Shown: positions 5,036-10,244 of the stretch, in pieces
How the letters are laid out: the number at the start of each line of letters is the position of its first letter
Numbering within the stretch: the stretch's first letter is position 1
Virus record (IMG/VR): IMGVR_UViG_3300035670_001478
Span: 1 to 20,331 of that record
DNA length: 20,331 nt
DNA from: a virus
Reading direction: 5' to 3' (one strand)
Translations under genes and position numbers: made by a program
Notes under the pieces: model-generated
What the model was told of the DNA's origin: nothing
The model's input: the letters and a program-made list of their open reading frames with translations, nothing else
Databases searched by the model: none

Positions 5036-5402
5036 CCACAGCATCCCCAAAGCCAGAGAGGGACAGCTAGTAATCCAAGCACTAGCGATGCAGCCGACTT
5101 GATGATGCCAGTGCCGCATGACACCGCCGTAACATCATCGAGAGGCAACGGGGGAACCTTCCCAAGCCAACGCGCAAAGAGTCGTCCGAAAGGATGTGCA
5201 GCAACCGCGAGAAGGGGCGCATACAAGGCGCGTAATGCTGCAAACTGTCACTCTTGTATTGATGACAGTCCGATGATTTCCGAAGGTTTGTCCGCACTGG
5301 GTAACTTTAGAAGTCCGGCATAAGACTAAGACCACTTCTCTAGGTGGCTCTTAGGAGAGTTATGCCGATTCATAACCGAGGTTGAACCGCTTGGGTTTAG
5401 AT
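5036..5402 (+). ncRNA. Gene-free stretch with many potential RNA helices
   Basis: No convincing gene lies here. Complementary pairs visible in order: 5066-5071/5081-5086 (6 bp); 5098-5107/5133-5142 (10 bp with one wobble); 5183-5187/5192-5196 closing a GAAA tetraloop; 5217-5220/5228-5231 (4 bp); 5244-5250/5263-5269 (7 bp); and a composite hairpin 5317-5366 built from 5317-5323/5360-5366, 5326-5331/5349-5354 and 5332-5335/5344-5347. A last small stem at 5385-5388/5394-5397 lies just before the ribosome site of the gene at 5414. The density suggests a folded RNA or a long structured leader. A decayed region is the other possibility. No named family is recognised. Confidence 0.4.
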
Positions 5403-5413
5403 AAGGGGAAAAC

Positions 5414-5821
5414 ATGGCAATATCACCTGCAATCATGGTAAGCAACACATCCGGAGGCGCATCGTCGAACAATGCGCTGCACAAGGCGCTAGTCGAGGCG
5501 CAGTGCAATCTGTGGATGGAGCATTACAAGCACTCAACGGCTACTGTTGAGCAAAAGCAGTTCTATGCTTCTTGCGTGCGGCAAATCCACCCGATCCAGT
5601 CACCATCACCGACGATAGAGGCAAAGATGGCTGTGGGCGCGATCTTGGTGCTGGCCTTGCTGTGCATTGCAGTATCTGGATACAAGACCAAAAAATCACT
5701 AGGCAGCTTCTTTGGTGTGGCAGAGTGCATCGGAGCGGTGGTTTTCGGCTTGATTGCGTGGCTAGTGATCCTGTGTGCCGTCGGCCTTGTGATATGCGCG
5801 TTTAAATTTTTCACCGCCTAG
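5414..5821 (+). CDS. Small membrane protein with two transmembrane segments (135 aa)
   Basis: The ribosome site is AAGGGGAA (5403-5410), the same unusual site as the genes at 354 and 5891. The first 70 residues are soluble, with AQCNLWMEHYKHSTATVEQKQFYASCVRQIHP as a likely helical region. Two hydrophobic segments follow at about 73-90 and 105-131, joined by a short basic loop (YKTKKSLGS). It is cysteine-rich, with six cysteines. The topology could suit a holin or a superinfection-exclusion protein, but no family signature is recognised and the position is far from any lysis genes. Its stop codon abuts promoter module copy 3. Confidence 0.7.
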   Translation: MAISPAIMVSNTSGGASSNNALHKALVEAQCNLWMEHYKHSTATVEQKQFYASCVRQIHPIQSPSPTIEAKMAVGAILVLALLCIAVSGYKTKKSLGSFFGVAECIGAVVFGLIAWLVILCAVGLVICAFKFFTA

Positions 5822-5863
5822 CCGACGAACGGCACTTGCCAATCCTAGCCACTGTGGCACATT
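5822..5863 (+). promoter_or_regulatory. CCGACGAACGG-N25-CACATT promoter module, copy 3
   Basis: The 11-mer (5822-5832) starts at the base after the previous stop codon. CACATT (5858-5863) follows after exactly 25 bases. The start expected near 5870 would leave about 21 bases before GTG 5891. Confidence 0.6.
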
Positions 5864-5890
5864 AGAGGCACTGAAACGAAAGGGGAAACA

Positions 5891-6049
5891 GTGAAATACA
5901 TTTACGCATCAGCAACAGTCATATTGGCATTATTTCTTGCTGTACTTTTGTTTGACGCTAATCCAAAGCAAGCCATGTTTCTGTCACTTCTCCAGTTGGG
6001 CGCAATCCTACTTGTGTGGATCTTTGAAGAAGCAAAGGGGGATAAATGA
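5891..6049 (+). CDS. Very small membrane protein, GTG start (52 aa)
   Basis: The frame opens with GTG five bases after the AAGGGG core of AAGGGGAA (5880-5887) and behind promoter module copy 3. It ends with a four-base ATGA overlap with the H-NS-like gene. The 52-residue product has two hydrophobic helices, about 4-21 (IYASATVILALFLAVLL) and 29-45 (MFLSLLQLGAILLVWIF), with a short polar turn FDANPKQA and an acidic-basic tail. It has no recognised family. Promoter, ribosome site and overlap together make it a credible gene even though it is short and begins with GTG. Confidence 0.65.
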   Translation: MKYIYASATVILALFLAVLLFDANPKQAMFLSLLQLGAILLVWIFEEAKGDK

Positions 6050-6315
6050 AAACCTACCAAGAGTTGATCGTAGAGCGCGCCGAGCTAGACGCGCGCATTC
6101 ACGCAGAGCGCAAGGTTGCGAAGCGTGAGCTAAAGAACCAGATGCTTGTGATGATCCACGATGCTGGATTCCAAGCTGATGATTTCTTCAAGGCCACCAA
6201 GGAAGTGCGCGCAAAAGCCAAGCCAAAGCACCTGAACAGCAAGACAGGCGCGACGTGGTGCGGGCGCGGCAAGAAGCCTTTGTGGATCGGCACAGACGTG
6301 CATGTTGTTTTGTGA
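6046..6315 (+). CDS. H-NS-like nucleoid-associated protein (89 aa)
   Basis: H-NS proteins bind AT-rich DNA and silence foreign genes. The C-terminal residues 62-80 (HLNSKTGATWCGRGKKPLW) follow the pattern N-x-x-T-G-x-T-W-x-G-R-G-x-x-P-x-W typical of beta-proteobacterial H-NS relatives (Bv3F/BpH3 type), with W-C-G-R-G as the DNA-contacting loop. Residues 1-36 form a helix rich in E, R and K (ELIVERAELDARIHAERKVAKREL) suitable for dimerisation, and residues 51-61 are a basic linker. At 89 residues it is slightly shorter than typical family members. The usual serine in W-S-G-R-G is a cysteine here. It is co-transcribed with a tiny membrane protein. Likely roles are silencing of phage or host genes, or interference with host H-NS; which one is inference. 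Confidence 0.82.
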   Translation: MKTYQELIVERAELDARIHAERKVAKRELKNQMLVMIHDAGFQADDFFKATKEVRAKAKPKHLNSKTGATWCGRGKKPLWIGTDVHVVL

Positions 6316-6324
6316 GGTGACGAT

Positions 6325-6756
6325 ATGACAATGACATTCAAAGAGGCGCTGATCGCGCACTTGCAGGGTAAGAAGGTACAGGCACGACTGCCAGATAGTG
6401 ATACCTCTGGAGATTGGGACGATTTTGTTGATAAAAATGGAAGCTGGAACTACAACGATGACTGGAAGCTTTGCTTGTTGAATGGTGATTTTGATGGGTA
6501 CGCTTGGGAATTCCGCATCGCGCCGCGCACGATCCTGGTCAACGGCGTGGAGGTGCCAGCGCCGGAGAAAGATGCACCGGCAGACGGTGCGGAATACTTT
6601 GTGCCTCAGTTTTTAGACATAGGTGCATATGAGGCGTTATATTGGAAACAAGATGAGCTGGACGCCAGATTACTGGAGCGTGGCCTTGTCTACCTTGACA
6701 AAGCATCTGCCATTGCGCGTGCCAAGGCCATGCTAATCACGCAGGAGGTTAAGTGA
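6325..6756 (+). CDS. Hypothetical phage protein (143 aa)
   Basis: The start is set by GAGGTGACG before ATG 6325. The first half (TFKEALIAHLQGKKVQARLPD, then W/D-rich GDWDDF, WNYNDDW, YAWEFRI) and the second half (APRTILVNGVEVPAPEKDAP, GAEYFVPQFLD, LLERGLVYLDKASAIARAKAML) match a common two-part architecture of uncharacterised accessory proteins in tailed phages. The pattern suggests a small beta-rich fold followed by a helix. No catalytic residues are recognised. Its TGA overlaps the ATG of the next gene by one base, with GGAGGT ahead, so the pair is translationally linked. Confidence 0.75.
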   Translation: MTMTFKEALIAHLQGKKVQARLPDSDTSGDWDDFVDKNGSWNYNDDWKLCLLNGDFDGYAWEFRIAPRTILVNGVEVPAPEKDAPADGAEYFVPQFLDIGAYEALYWKQDELDARLLERGLVYLDKASAIARAKAMLITQEVK

Positions 6757-7097
6757 TGAGCACTGAGAAAGAGCTGATGAAGCTGGTGGCCGACTATGGC
6801 AAGGAGTGCATTTCGGCTGGCATTGCAGAGCTAAACAGCAGCGATGATGTGAAGCAACGCATGGCATCCGATGTACGCAAGTCGCATGATGCGCTGACAG
6901 CACGCCTGCGCGCCATTCTGACCGAGCTGGAGGCAGCGCGCGAGGATGTGGCGCTTGTAGACTGGCTGGAGCAATCCAAGGAACATCATGGGTTTTGCGG
7001 CACCGGCTACGGAGAATATCGCTACTATGCTGGTCAATGTGATGGCTGGGGTTCTGTCAGGAAAGTAATCGAGGCCGCGCGCAAGGGGGAAGCATGA
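6756..7097 (+). CDS. Hypothetical phage protein (113 aa)
   Basis: ATG 6756 is preferred over an in-frame GTG one codon earlier because GGAGGT (6744-6749) is well spaced and the TGATG overlap is typical. The product is mostly helical, with a long amphipathic stretch DDVKQRMASDVRKSHDALTARLRAILTELEAAREDVALVDWLEQ of coiled-coil type. A glycine/aromatic-rich end follows (GFCGTGYGEYRYYAGQCDGWGSVRKVIEAA). That second part resembles short 'D..L..W...' segments in other phage accessory proteins. Function unknown. Overlaps the NinX-like gene by four bases. Confidence 0.72.
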   Translation: MSTEKELMKLVADYGKECISAGIAELNSSDDVKQRMASDVRKSHDALTARLRAILTELEAAREDVALVDWLEQSKEHHGFCGTGYGEYRYYAGQCDGWGSVRKVIEAARKGEA

Positions 7098-7477
7098 CCA
7101 TCATCAAAACCGAACACCTGACAGGTGCGCAGCTCGACTGGGCTGTGGCAAAGGCTGAAGGCATCGCAACCATTCAGTGCCTGCCTAACAAATACCCGCA
7201 CATCGTGCGCCGTGCTGACAACGGGAAGAACTGGCACCCCAGCACAGGATGGACCCAGGGCGGCCCGATCATCGAGCGTGAAGGAATAAGTGTCAGCCGT
7301 TTTAACGACGAGTGCATTGATGTGACAGAGTCCTGCCGCTGGTTTACTAGCACGAAGAACGGAGACTGCTGTGACGAAAACGCAAAAATGGGACCAACGC
7401 CGCTGATTGCCGCAATGCGCTGCTTTGTTGCTGCGAAGCTGGGCGACAGTGTTGACGTACCGGAGGAGTTGGCATGA
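7094..7477 (+). CDS. NinX-like protein, DUF2591 family (127 aa)
   Basis: The signature segments of this phage family are present in order: LTGAQLDWAVAKAEG (residues 9-23), WHPSTGWTQGGPIIEREGIS (47-66) and GPTPLIAAMRCFVAAKLGD (101-119). The family is common in P22-like and other temperate phages, where its biochemical role is unknown. Length is normal. The ribosome site is AAGGGGGAA, and the gene is coupled by ATGA overlaps to both neighbours, so it belongs to the operon that starts at 5891. I am confident of the family but not of any function. Confidence 0.85.
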   Translation: MTIIKTEHLTGAQLDWAVAKAEGIATIQCLPNKYPHIVRRADNGKNWHPSTGWTQGGPIIEREGISVSRFNDECIDVTESCRWFTSTKNGDCCDENAKMGPTPLIAAMRCFVAAKLGDSVDVPEELA

Positions 7478-7872
7478 ACCGAGACGACGTTATCAGGATG
7501 GCGCGCGAGGCTGGTCTTTCCTGGGATATGTGGAGAGGTGGTTATTTCGTAGATAAGCACAAGTCTGGAGAGCAGGTATTGATCCAATTCGCCGCGCTGG
7601 TGGCCGTTGAAGAGCGCCGCAAGCATCAGGCCGACATTGAGCACTGGAAGGCTCAAGCCGCGCAGGCAGAGAAGTGGCGCGCGTTGGCTTTGTGCAAAGA
7701 ACCAATGCAACCCGGAAAGGTTGTGCAGGAAATCCAGCGCGAGGCCATGGAGCTAGAGCGAGAGGCGTGTGCACAAGTGGTCGATGCCAAGGAGAAATCC
7801 ATCTATCTCTGGACCAACACCACCTATTTGATTGAGTGCGCGGCCGCCATCCGAGCGCGAGGCAACCAATGA
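7474..7872 (+). CDS. Phage protein of the 'MAREAGL' family with extended C-terminus (132 aa)
   Basis: The N-terminus NRDDVIRMAREAGL and the later QFAALVAVEERRKHQ form the pattern typical of a small phage protein family, related in their first residues to the proteins at 984 and 1207. A central helix of coiled-coil character follows (ADIEHWKAQAAQAEKWRALALCKEP). Then comes a second copy of the family's 'ELEREACAQVVDA' element near residues 90-102, and a short AAAIRARGNQ end. The two 'E-R' elements suggest that the protein grew by internal duplication or insertion. Function unknown. Four-base overlaps on both sides. Confidence 0.72.
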   Translation: MNRDDVIRMAREAGLSWDMWRGGYFVDKHKSGEQVLIQFAALVAVEERRKHQADIEHWKAQAAQAEKWRALALCKEPMQPGKVVQEIQREAMELEREACAQVVDAKEKSIYLWTNTTYLIECAAAIRARGNQ

Positions 7873-7940
7873 CAGCAACCAACATAGCCCGCATGCTCCG
7901 CATCACAGCAGAGCACCTAGGGCTTGAAAAAAACCGATGA
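7869..7940 (+). CDS. Possible micro-ORF (23 aa) ending inside promoter module copy 4
   Basis: ATG 7869 overlaps the previous stop (ATGA) and encodes MTATNIARMLRITAEHLGLE plus three residues. Its TGA (7938-7940) lies inside the 11-mer operator, exactly where this copy has T instead of C. The product is helix-like and basic. It may be a real translated peptide or only a coupled read-out; length is too short to judge by codon use. Confidence 0.4.
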   Translation: MTATNIARMLRITAEHLGLEKNR

Positions 7941-7975
7941 ACGGTATTGCCCGCTTCTCTGAGGTGGGCTACATT
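7934..7975 (+). promoter_or_regulatory. CCGATGAACGG-N25-TACATT promoter module, copy 4
   Basis: The 11-mer (7934-7944) differs from the others by one base. TACATT (7970-7975) follows after exactly 25 bases. Transcription near 7982 would start 15 bases before ATG 7997. Confidence 0.6.
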
Positions 7976-7996
7976 TGAGGCTGAAAGGGGATAGAT

Positions 7997-8317
7997 ATGA
8001 GCACATATAGCAAAGCAAAATTCACTCAGGGGCCTTGGGCGATTGAGTATGACAACTGCGACGCTGGCACTTGCCAGTGGTATTCGGTTGGGCCTGCAAA
8101 GGTCGAAGTCTCTTATAACTTAACAGCATTGCAGGATGATGAGTGGAAAGCCAACGCACGCCTGATCGCCGCTGCTCCGGAGCTGCTGGAGGCTTTGCAA
8201 GAATGTGTAGAGCTTCTAGAGTTTTTGTCGCCTGAAGTTCGCGGAGGCTATTCGCCAGATGGGGCTTATGCCAAAGCTAATTCAGCCATCGCCAAAGCAC
8301 TAGGAGGCGCAGCATGA
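7997..8317 (+). CDS. Hypothetical phage protein with 'ANARLIAAAPELLEAL' motif (106 aa)
   Basis: The N-terminus KFTQGPWAIEYD and the central ANARLIAAAPELLEALQECVELLE (about residues 50-74) are the two conserved blocks of a very common small phage protein whose function is unknown. The ribosome site is AAAGGGGATAG, matching seven bases of the TTCCCCTT motif of the candidate RNA at 160-236. It is the first gene behind promoter module copy 4 and is followed by two more genes in ATGA overlap. Two cysteines (DAGTCQW, LQECVELL) are present. There is no sign of membrane insertion. Confidence 0.8.
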   Translation: MSTYSKAKFTQGPWAIEYDNCDAGTCQWYSVGPAKVEVSYNLTALQDDEWKANARLIAAAPELLEALQECVELLEFLSPEVRGGYSPDGAYAKANSAIAKALGGAA

Positions 8318-8487
8318 TTCGCAACATAGACCTTATGCTGGCAGTTAGCACGCTAGAAAAGCTGCGGGACATCATGGCATCCAGCAGCGTAAATGACCCA
8401 GATGCTTTGAAGCAGATGGTCAGTGCATTAGCCAATACTGCAATTGACTTTATCGAGAGATCGCAAGAGAACATCGGAGCAGCATGA
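8314..8487 (+). CDS. Small hypothetical helical protein (57 aa)
   Basis: ATG 8314 is preceded by a strong AGGAGG (8302-8307) and overlaps the previous stop by four bases. The 57-residue product looks entirely helical: MLAVSTLEKLRDIMASSS, then DPDALKQMVSALANTAIDFIERSQ. I do not recognise it. It is the middle gene of a three-gene unit between promoter module copy 4 and the terminator at 8622. Confidence 0.65.
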   Translation: MIRNIDLMLAVSTLEKLRDIMASSSVNDPDALKQMVSALANTAIDFIERSQENIGAA

Positions 8488-8618
8488 GAAAACCCCTAAT
8501 CCTTCTCCTAGTCGCCGTCATGATCTTGCTAGGCGTGACGCAAGGGCCAGAGGCTCTGCGCACCCGGATGCTGCGCAGGAACCGGACGCCGCTGCCGTAT
8601 CCAAGCCTGAAAACCTAA
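8484..8618 (+). CDS. Small single-pass membrane or secreted peptide (44 aa)
   Basis: ATG 8484 overlaps the previous stop (ATGA). The N-terminus is MRKP followed by a hydrophobic run LILLLVAVMILLGV (residues 5-18), then a basic, proline-containing tail (RTRMLRRNRTPLPYPSLKT). This fits a signal anchor with a short periplasmic or cytoplasmic tail; no lipobox cysteine is present, so it is not an Rz1-type lipoprotein. It ends four bases before the terminator stem. An overlapping longer frame from 8444 is the false upstream extension of the next gene. Confidence 0.55.
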   Translation: MRKPLILLLVAVMILLGVTQGPEALRTRMLRRNRTPLPYPSLKT

Positions 8619-8621
8619 CCC

Positions 8622-8649
8622 AGCCCGCCGCGTGCGGGCTTTTTCTTTT
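8622..8649 (+). terminator. Intrinsic terminator closing the accessory block
   Basis: AGCCCGC (8622-8628), 5-base loop, GCGGGCT (8634-8640), then TTTTCTTTT. It separates the accessory genes from the head operon. Confidence 0.9.
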
Positions 8650-8653
8650 GCTT

Positions 8654-8668
8654 CGCTATAATCAATCC
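8654..8668 (+). promoter_or_regulatory. TATAAT promoter of the head operon, leaderless start
   Basis: A consensus TATAAT (8657-8662) stands six bases before ATG 8669, so the first transcribed base should be the A of the start codon. No Shine-Dalgarno is visible. Bases 8654-8672 resemble 145-163 at 16 of 19 positions and 3132-3150 less strongly. Confidence 0.55.
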
Positions 8669-8908
8669 ATGGCGAACGAATATCCTGTTTTTGTGCTAGC
8701 TGCTAACGACGGCTCGATTGAGTTGACCATCAGGGCTAAGTGCATTTCGTGCGCTAGGAATATCGCGGCGGATAATGCTGGTGCGGAAGGAACGCGGATT
8801 TGGCGCGACGGCCATCTATCCACAATCACGCTGATGCAAAATCCAGAGGCTCACGGATATTCAAAAGCAGGACGCCCACAAATTCTAGGACGGGTCACAA
8901 ATGGATAA
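8669..8908 (+). CDS. Small hypothetical protein, first gene of the head operon (79 aa)
   Basis: The start MANEYPVFVLAAND is chosen because promoter, terminator and codon pattern all point to ATG 8669; the longer frame from 8444 would run through the terminator and the preceding gene. The product seems a small alpha/beta protein: a strand (YPVFVLAA), DGSIELTIRAKCISCARNIAADNAG, a strand-turn RIWRDGHLSTITLM, then GYSKAGRPQILGRV. C-I-S-C near residues 24-27 is the only notable motif. Unknown family. It overlaps the portal gene by eight bases, so its translation may feed ribosomes to the portal gene. Confidence 0.65.
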   Translation: MANEYPVFVLAANDGSIELTIRAKCISCARNIAADNAGAEGTRIWRDGHLSTITLMQNPEAHGYSKAGRPQILGRVTNG

Positions 8909-10244
8909 ATTACAGCTTGCAGTTAATCACGCCTTGGCGGTGAATAGCGCGGCCATTGAGCGCGCGCGCCAGCTTGCAGCTAACCCGATGGGCCTGGGCA
9001 TGGATGCGAAGCGTTCGCAGGCTTGGTGTGAATACGGGTGGAAGGAAAAGATCGAATTCCAAGACCTGTACAACGCCTATAAACGCGGCGGCTTGGCTTT
9101 TGGCGCAGTCACAAAGCTGATTGGCAAATGCTGGGGCACGATGCCTTGGATTATCGAGGGCGAGGAACAGCAGGACGCCACAAAGCTGACCGCATGGGAG
9201 CAGGGCTTACAGGCTTTGCTGCCAGAGGACATTTGGGCGAAGTTTGAAGAGGCCGACAAGCGCAGATTGGTTGGCCGGTATTCTGCATTGATCCTGCGCG
9301 TGCGCGACGGCAAGAAGCTAAAAGAGCCGGTTCGAGGTCGCTATGGCCTGGCTGACGTTATCCCAGTCTGGGCTAACTCGCTCAAGGTGTCTGAGTGGCA
9401 CATGGACAGCAGCCAAGAGGACTACGGCACGCCCAAGATGTGGCAGTACACCGCAGAGCTTGAGAACGGCACAAAGACGCTGGAGGATGTGCATCCTGAC
9501 CGGGTTTTTATCCTGGGCGACTTCTCGCGCGATGCTATCGGGTTCTTGGAACCTGCTTACAACGCCTTCACCAACATCGAAAAGGTCGAGGGCGGATCGG
9601 GTGAATCGTTCCTAAAGAACGCCGCGCGCCAAGTGGTCACATCCTTCGATAAGGAGATCGACCTAAGCGGCATCGCCACGATGTACGGCGTGACGCTTGA
9701 GCGCCTGCACGAGAAGTTCAACGAAGCCGCGCGCGCTTTGAATCAGGGCATTGATTCGATGTTGATTACGCAGGGCGCGACGACCACGGCGATTCAGTCC
9801 ACCATTGCTGACCCTTCACCCACCTACAACGTCAACCTGCAAACCGTATCCGCTGCGCTGGACATTCCAAGCAAGATTCTTGTTGGCATGCAGACCGGAG
9901 AGCGCGCCAGCACCGAAGATCAAAAGTACTGGGATGCCCGCTGCCAGTCGCGCCGCGAACGTGAGTTGACGCCTGACATTCGCCGCTTCCTGAAAAAGCT
10001 GGACGGCCTAAAGATCATCCAGCTAAAGCCCGTCTACACCGTGATGTGGGATGACCTGACCGAATCGACGGTAGAGCAGAAGCTAGACAACGCATCCAAG
10101 CTGGCAGACATTAACCAGAAGTCGGTATCCGGCACGGTATTCAGCGATAACGAAATCCGCAACGCAGCAGGATACGAAGCCAGCGATATGCAAGACCCGA
10201 TGCCAGAGGACGACCCTACAGAAGATGGCGACCAGCAAGCCTAA
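8901..10244 (+). CDS. Portal protein (DUF1073-like)
   Basis: The portal forms the dodecameric DNA gate at one capsid vertex and binds the terminase. The 447-residue protein resembles DUF1073-type portals: EFQDLYNAYKRGGLAFGAVTKL near residues 52-73, GRYSALILRVRDG (125-137), HPDRVFILGD (199-208), QGIDSMLITQGATTT and LDIPSKILVGMQTGERASTEDQKYWDARCQSRRE (about 318-351). The conserved LxGxxxxGxxST-D block is a standard portal feature. Length fits. The C-terminus is acidic (EDDPTEDGDQQA). It overlaps the Mu-F-like gene by 20 bases, a common arrangement of these two head genes. The ribosome site is a weak AGGACGGG. Confidence 0.87.
   Translation: MDKLQLAVNHALAVNSAAIERARQLAANPMGLGMDAKRSQAWCEYGWKEKIEFQDLYNAYKRGGLAFGAVTKLIGKCWGTMPWIIEGEEQQDATKLTAWEQGLQALLPEDIWAKFEEADKRRLVGRYSALILRVRDGKKLKEPVRGRYGLADVIPVWANSLKVSEWHMDSSQEDYGTPKMWQYTAELENGTKTLEDVHPDRVFILGDFSRDAIGFLEPAYNAFTNIEKVEGGSGESFLKNAARQVVTSFDKEIDLSGIATMYGVTLERLHEKFNEAARALNQGIDSMLITQGATTTAIQSTIADPSPTYNVNLQTVSAALDIPSKILVGMQTGERASTEDQKYWDARCQSRRERELTPDIRRFLKKLDGLKIIQLKPVYTVMWDDLTESTVEQKLDNASKLADINQKSVSGTVFSDNEIRNAAGYEASDMQDPMPEDDPTEDGDQQA

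Noticed and set aside
5015-5323. 102-codon frame on the + strand in the structured region
   Set aside because: It begins inside the terminator stem, has no ribosome site, low-complexity composition without family features, and coincides with the dense RNA hairpins.
5036-5402. Group I intron, tRNA or hammerhead ribozyme in the gene-free stretch
   Set aside because: No split gene flanks it; I found no T-loop or acceptor pairing of a tRNA, and no hammerhead core arrangement with stems.
8444-8668. Upstream extension of the gene at 8669
   Set aside because: It would read through two other genes and a strong terminator, and the residues are low-complexity; the start at 8669 has a consensus -10.
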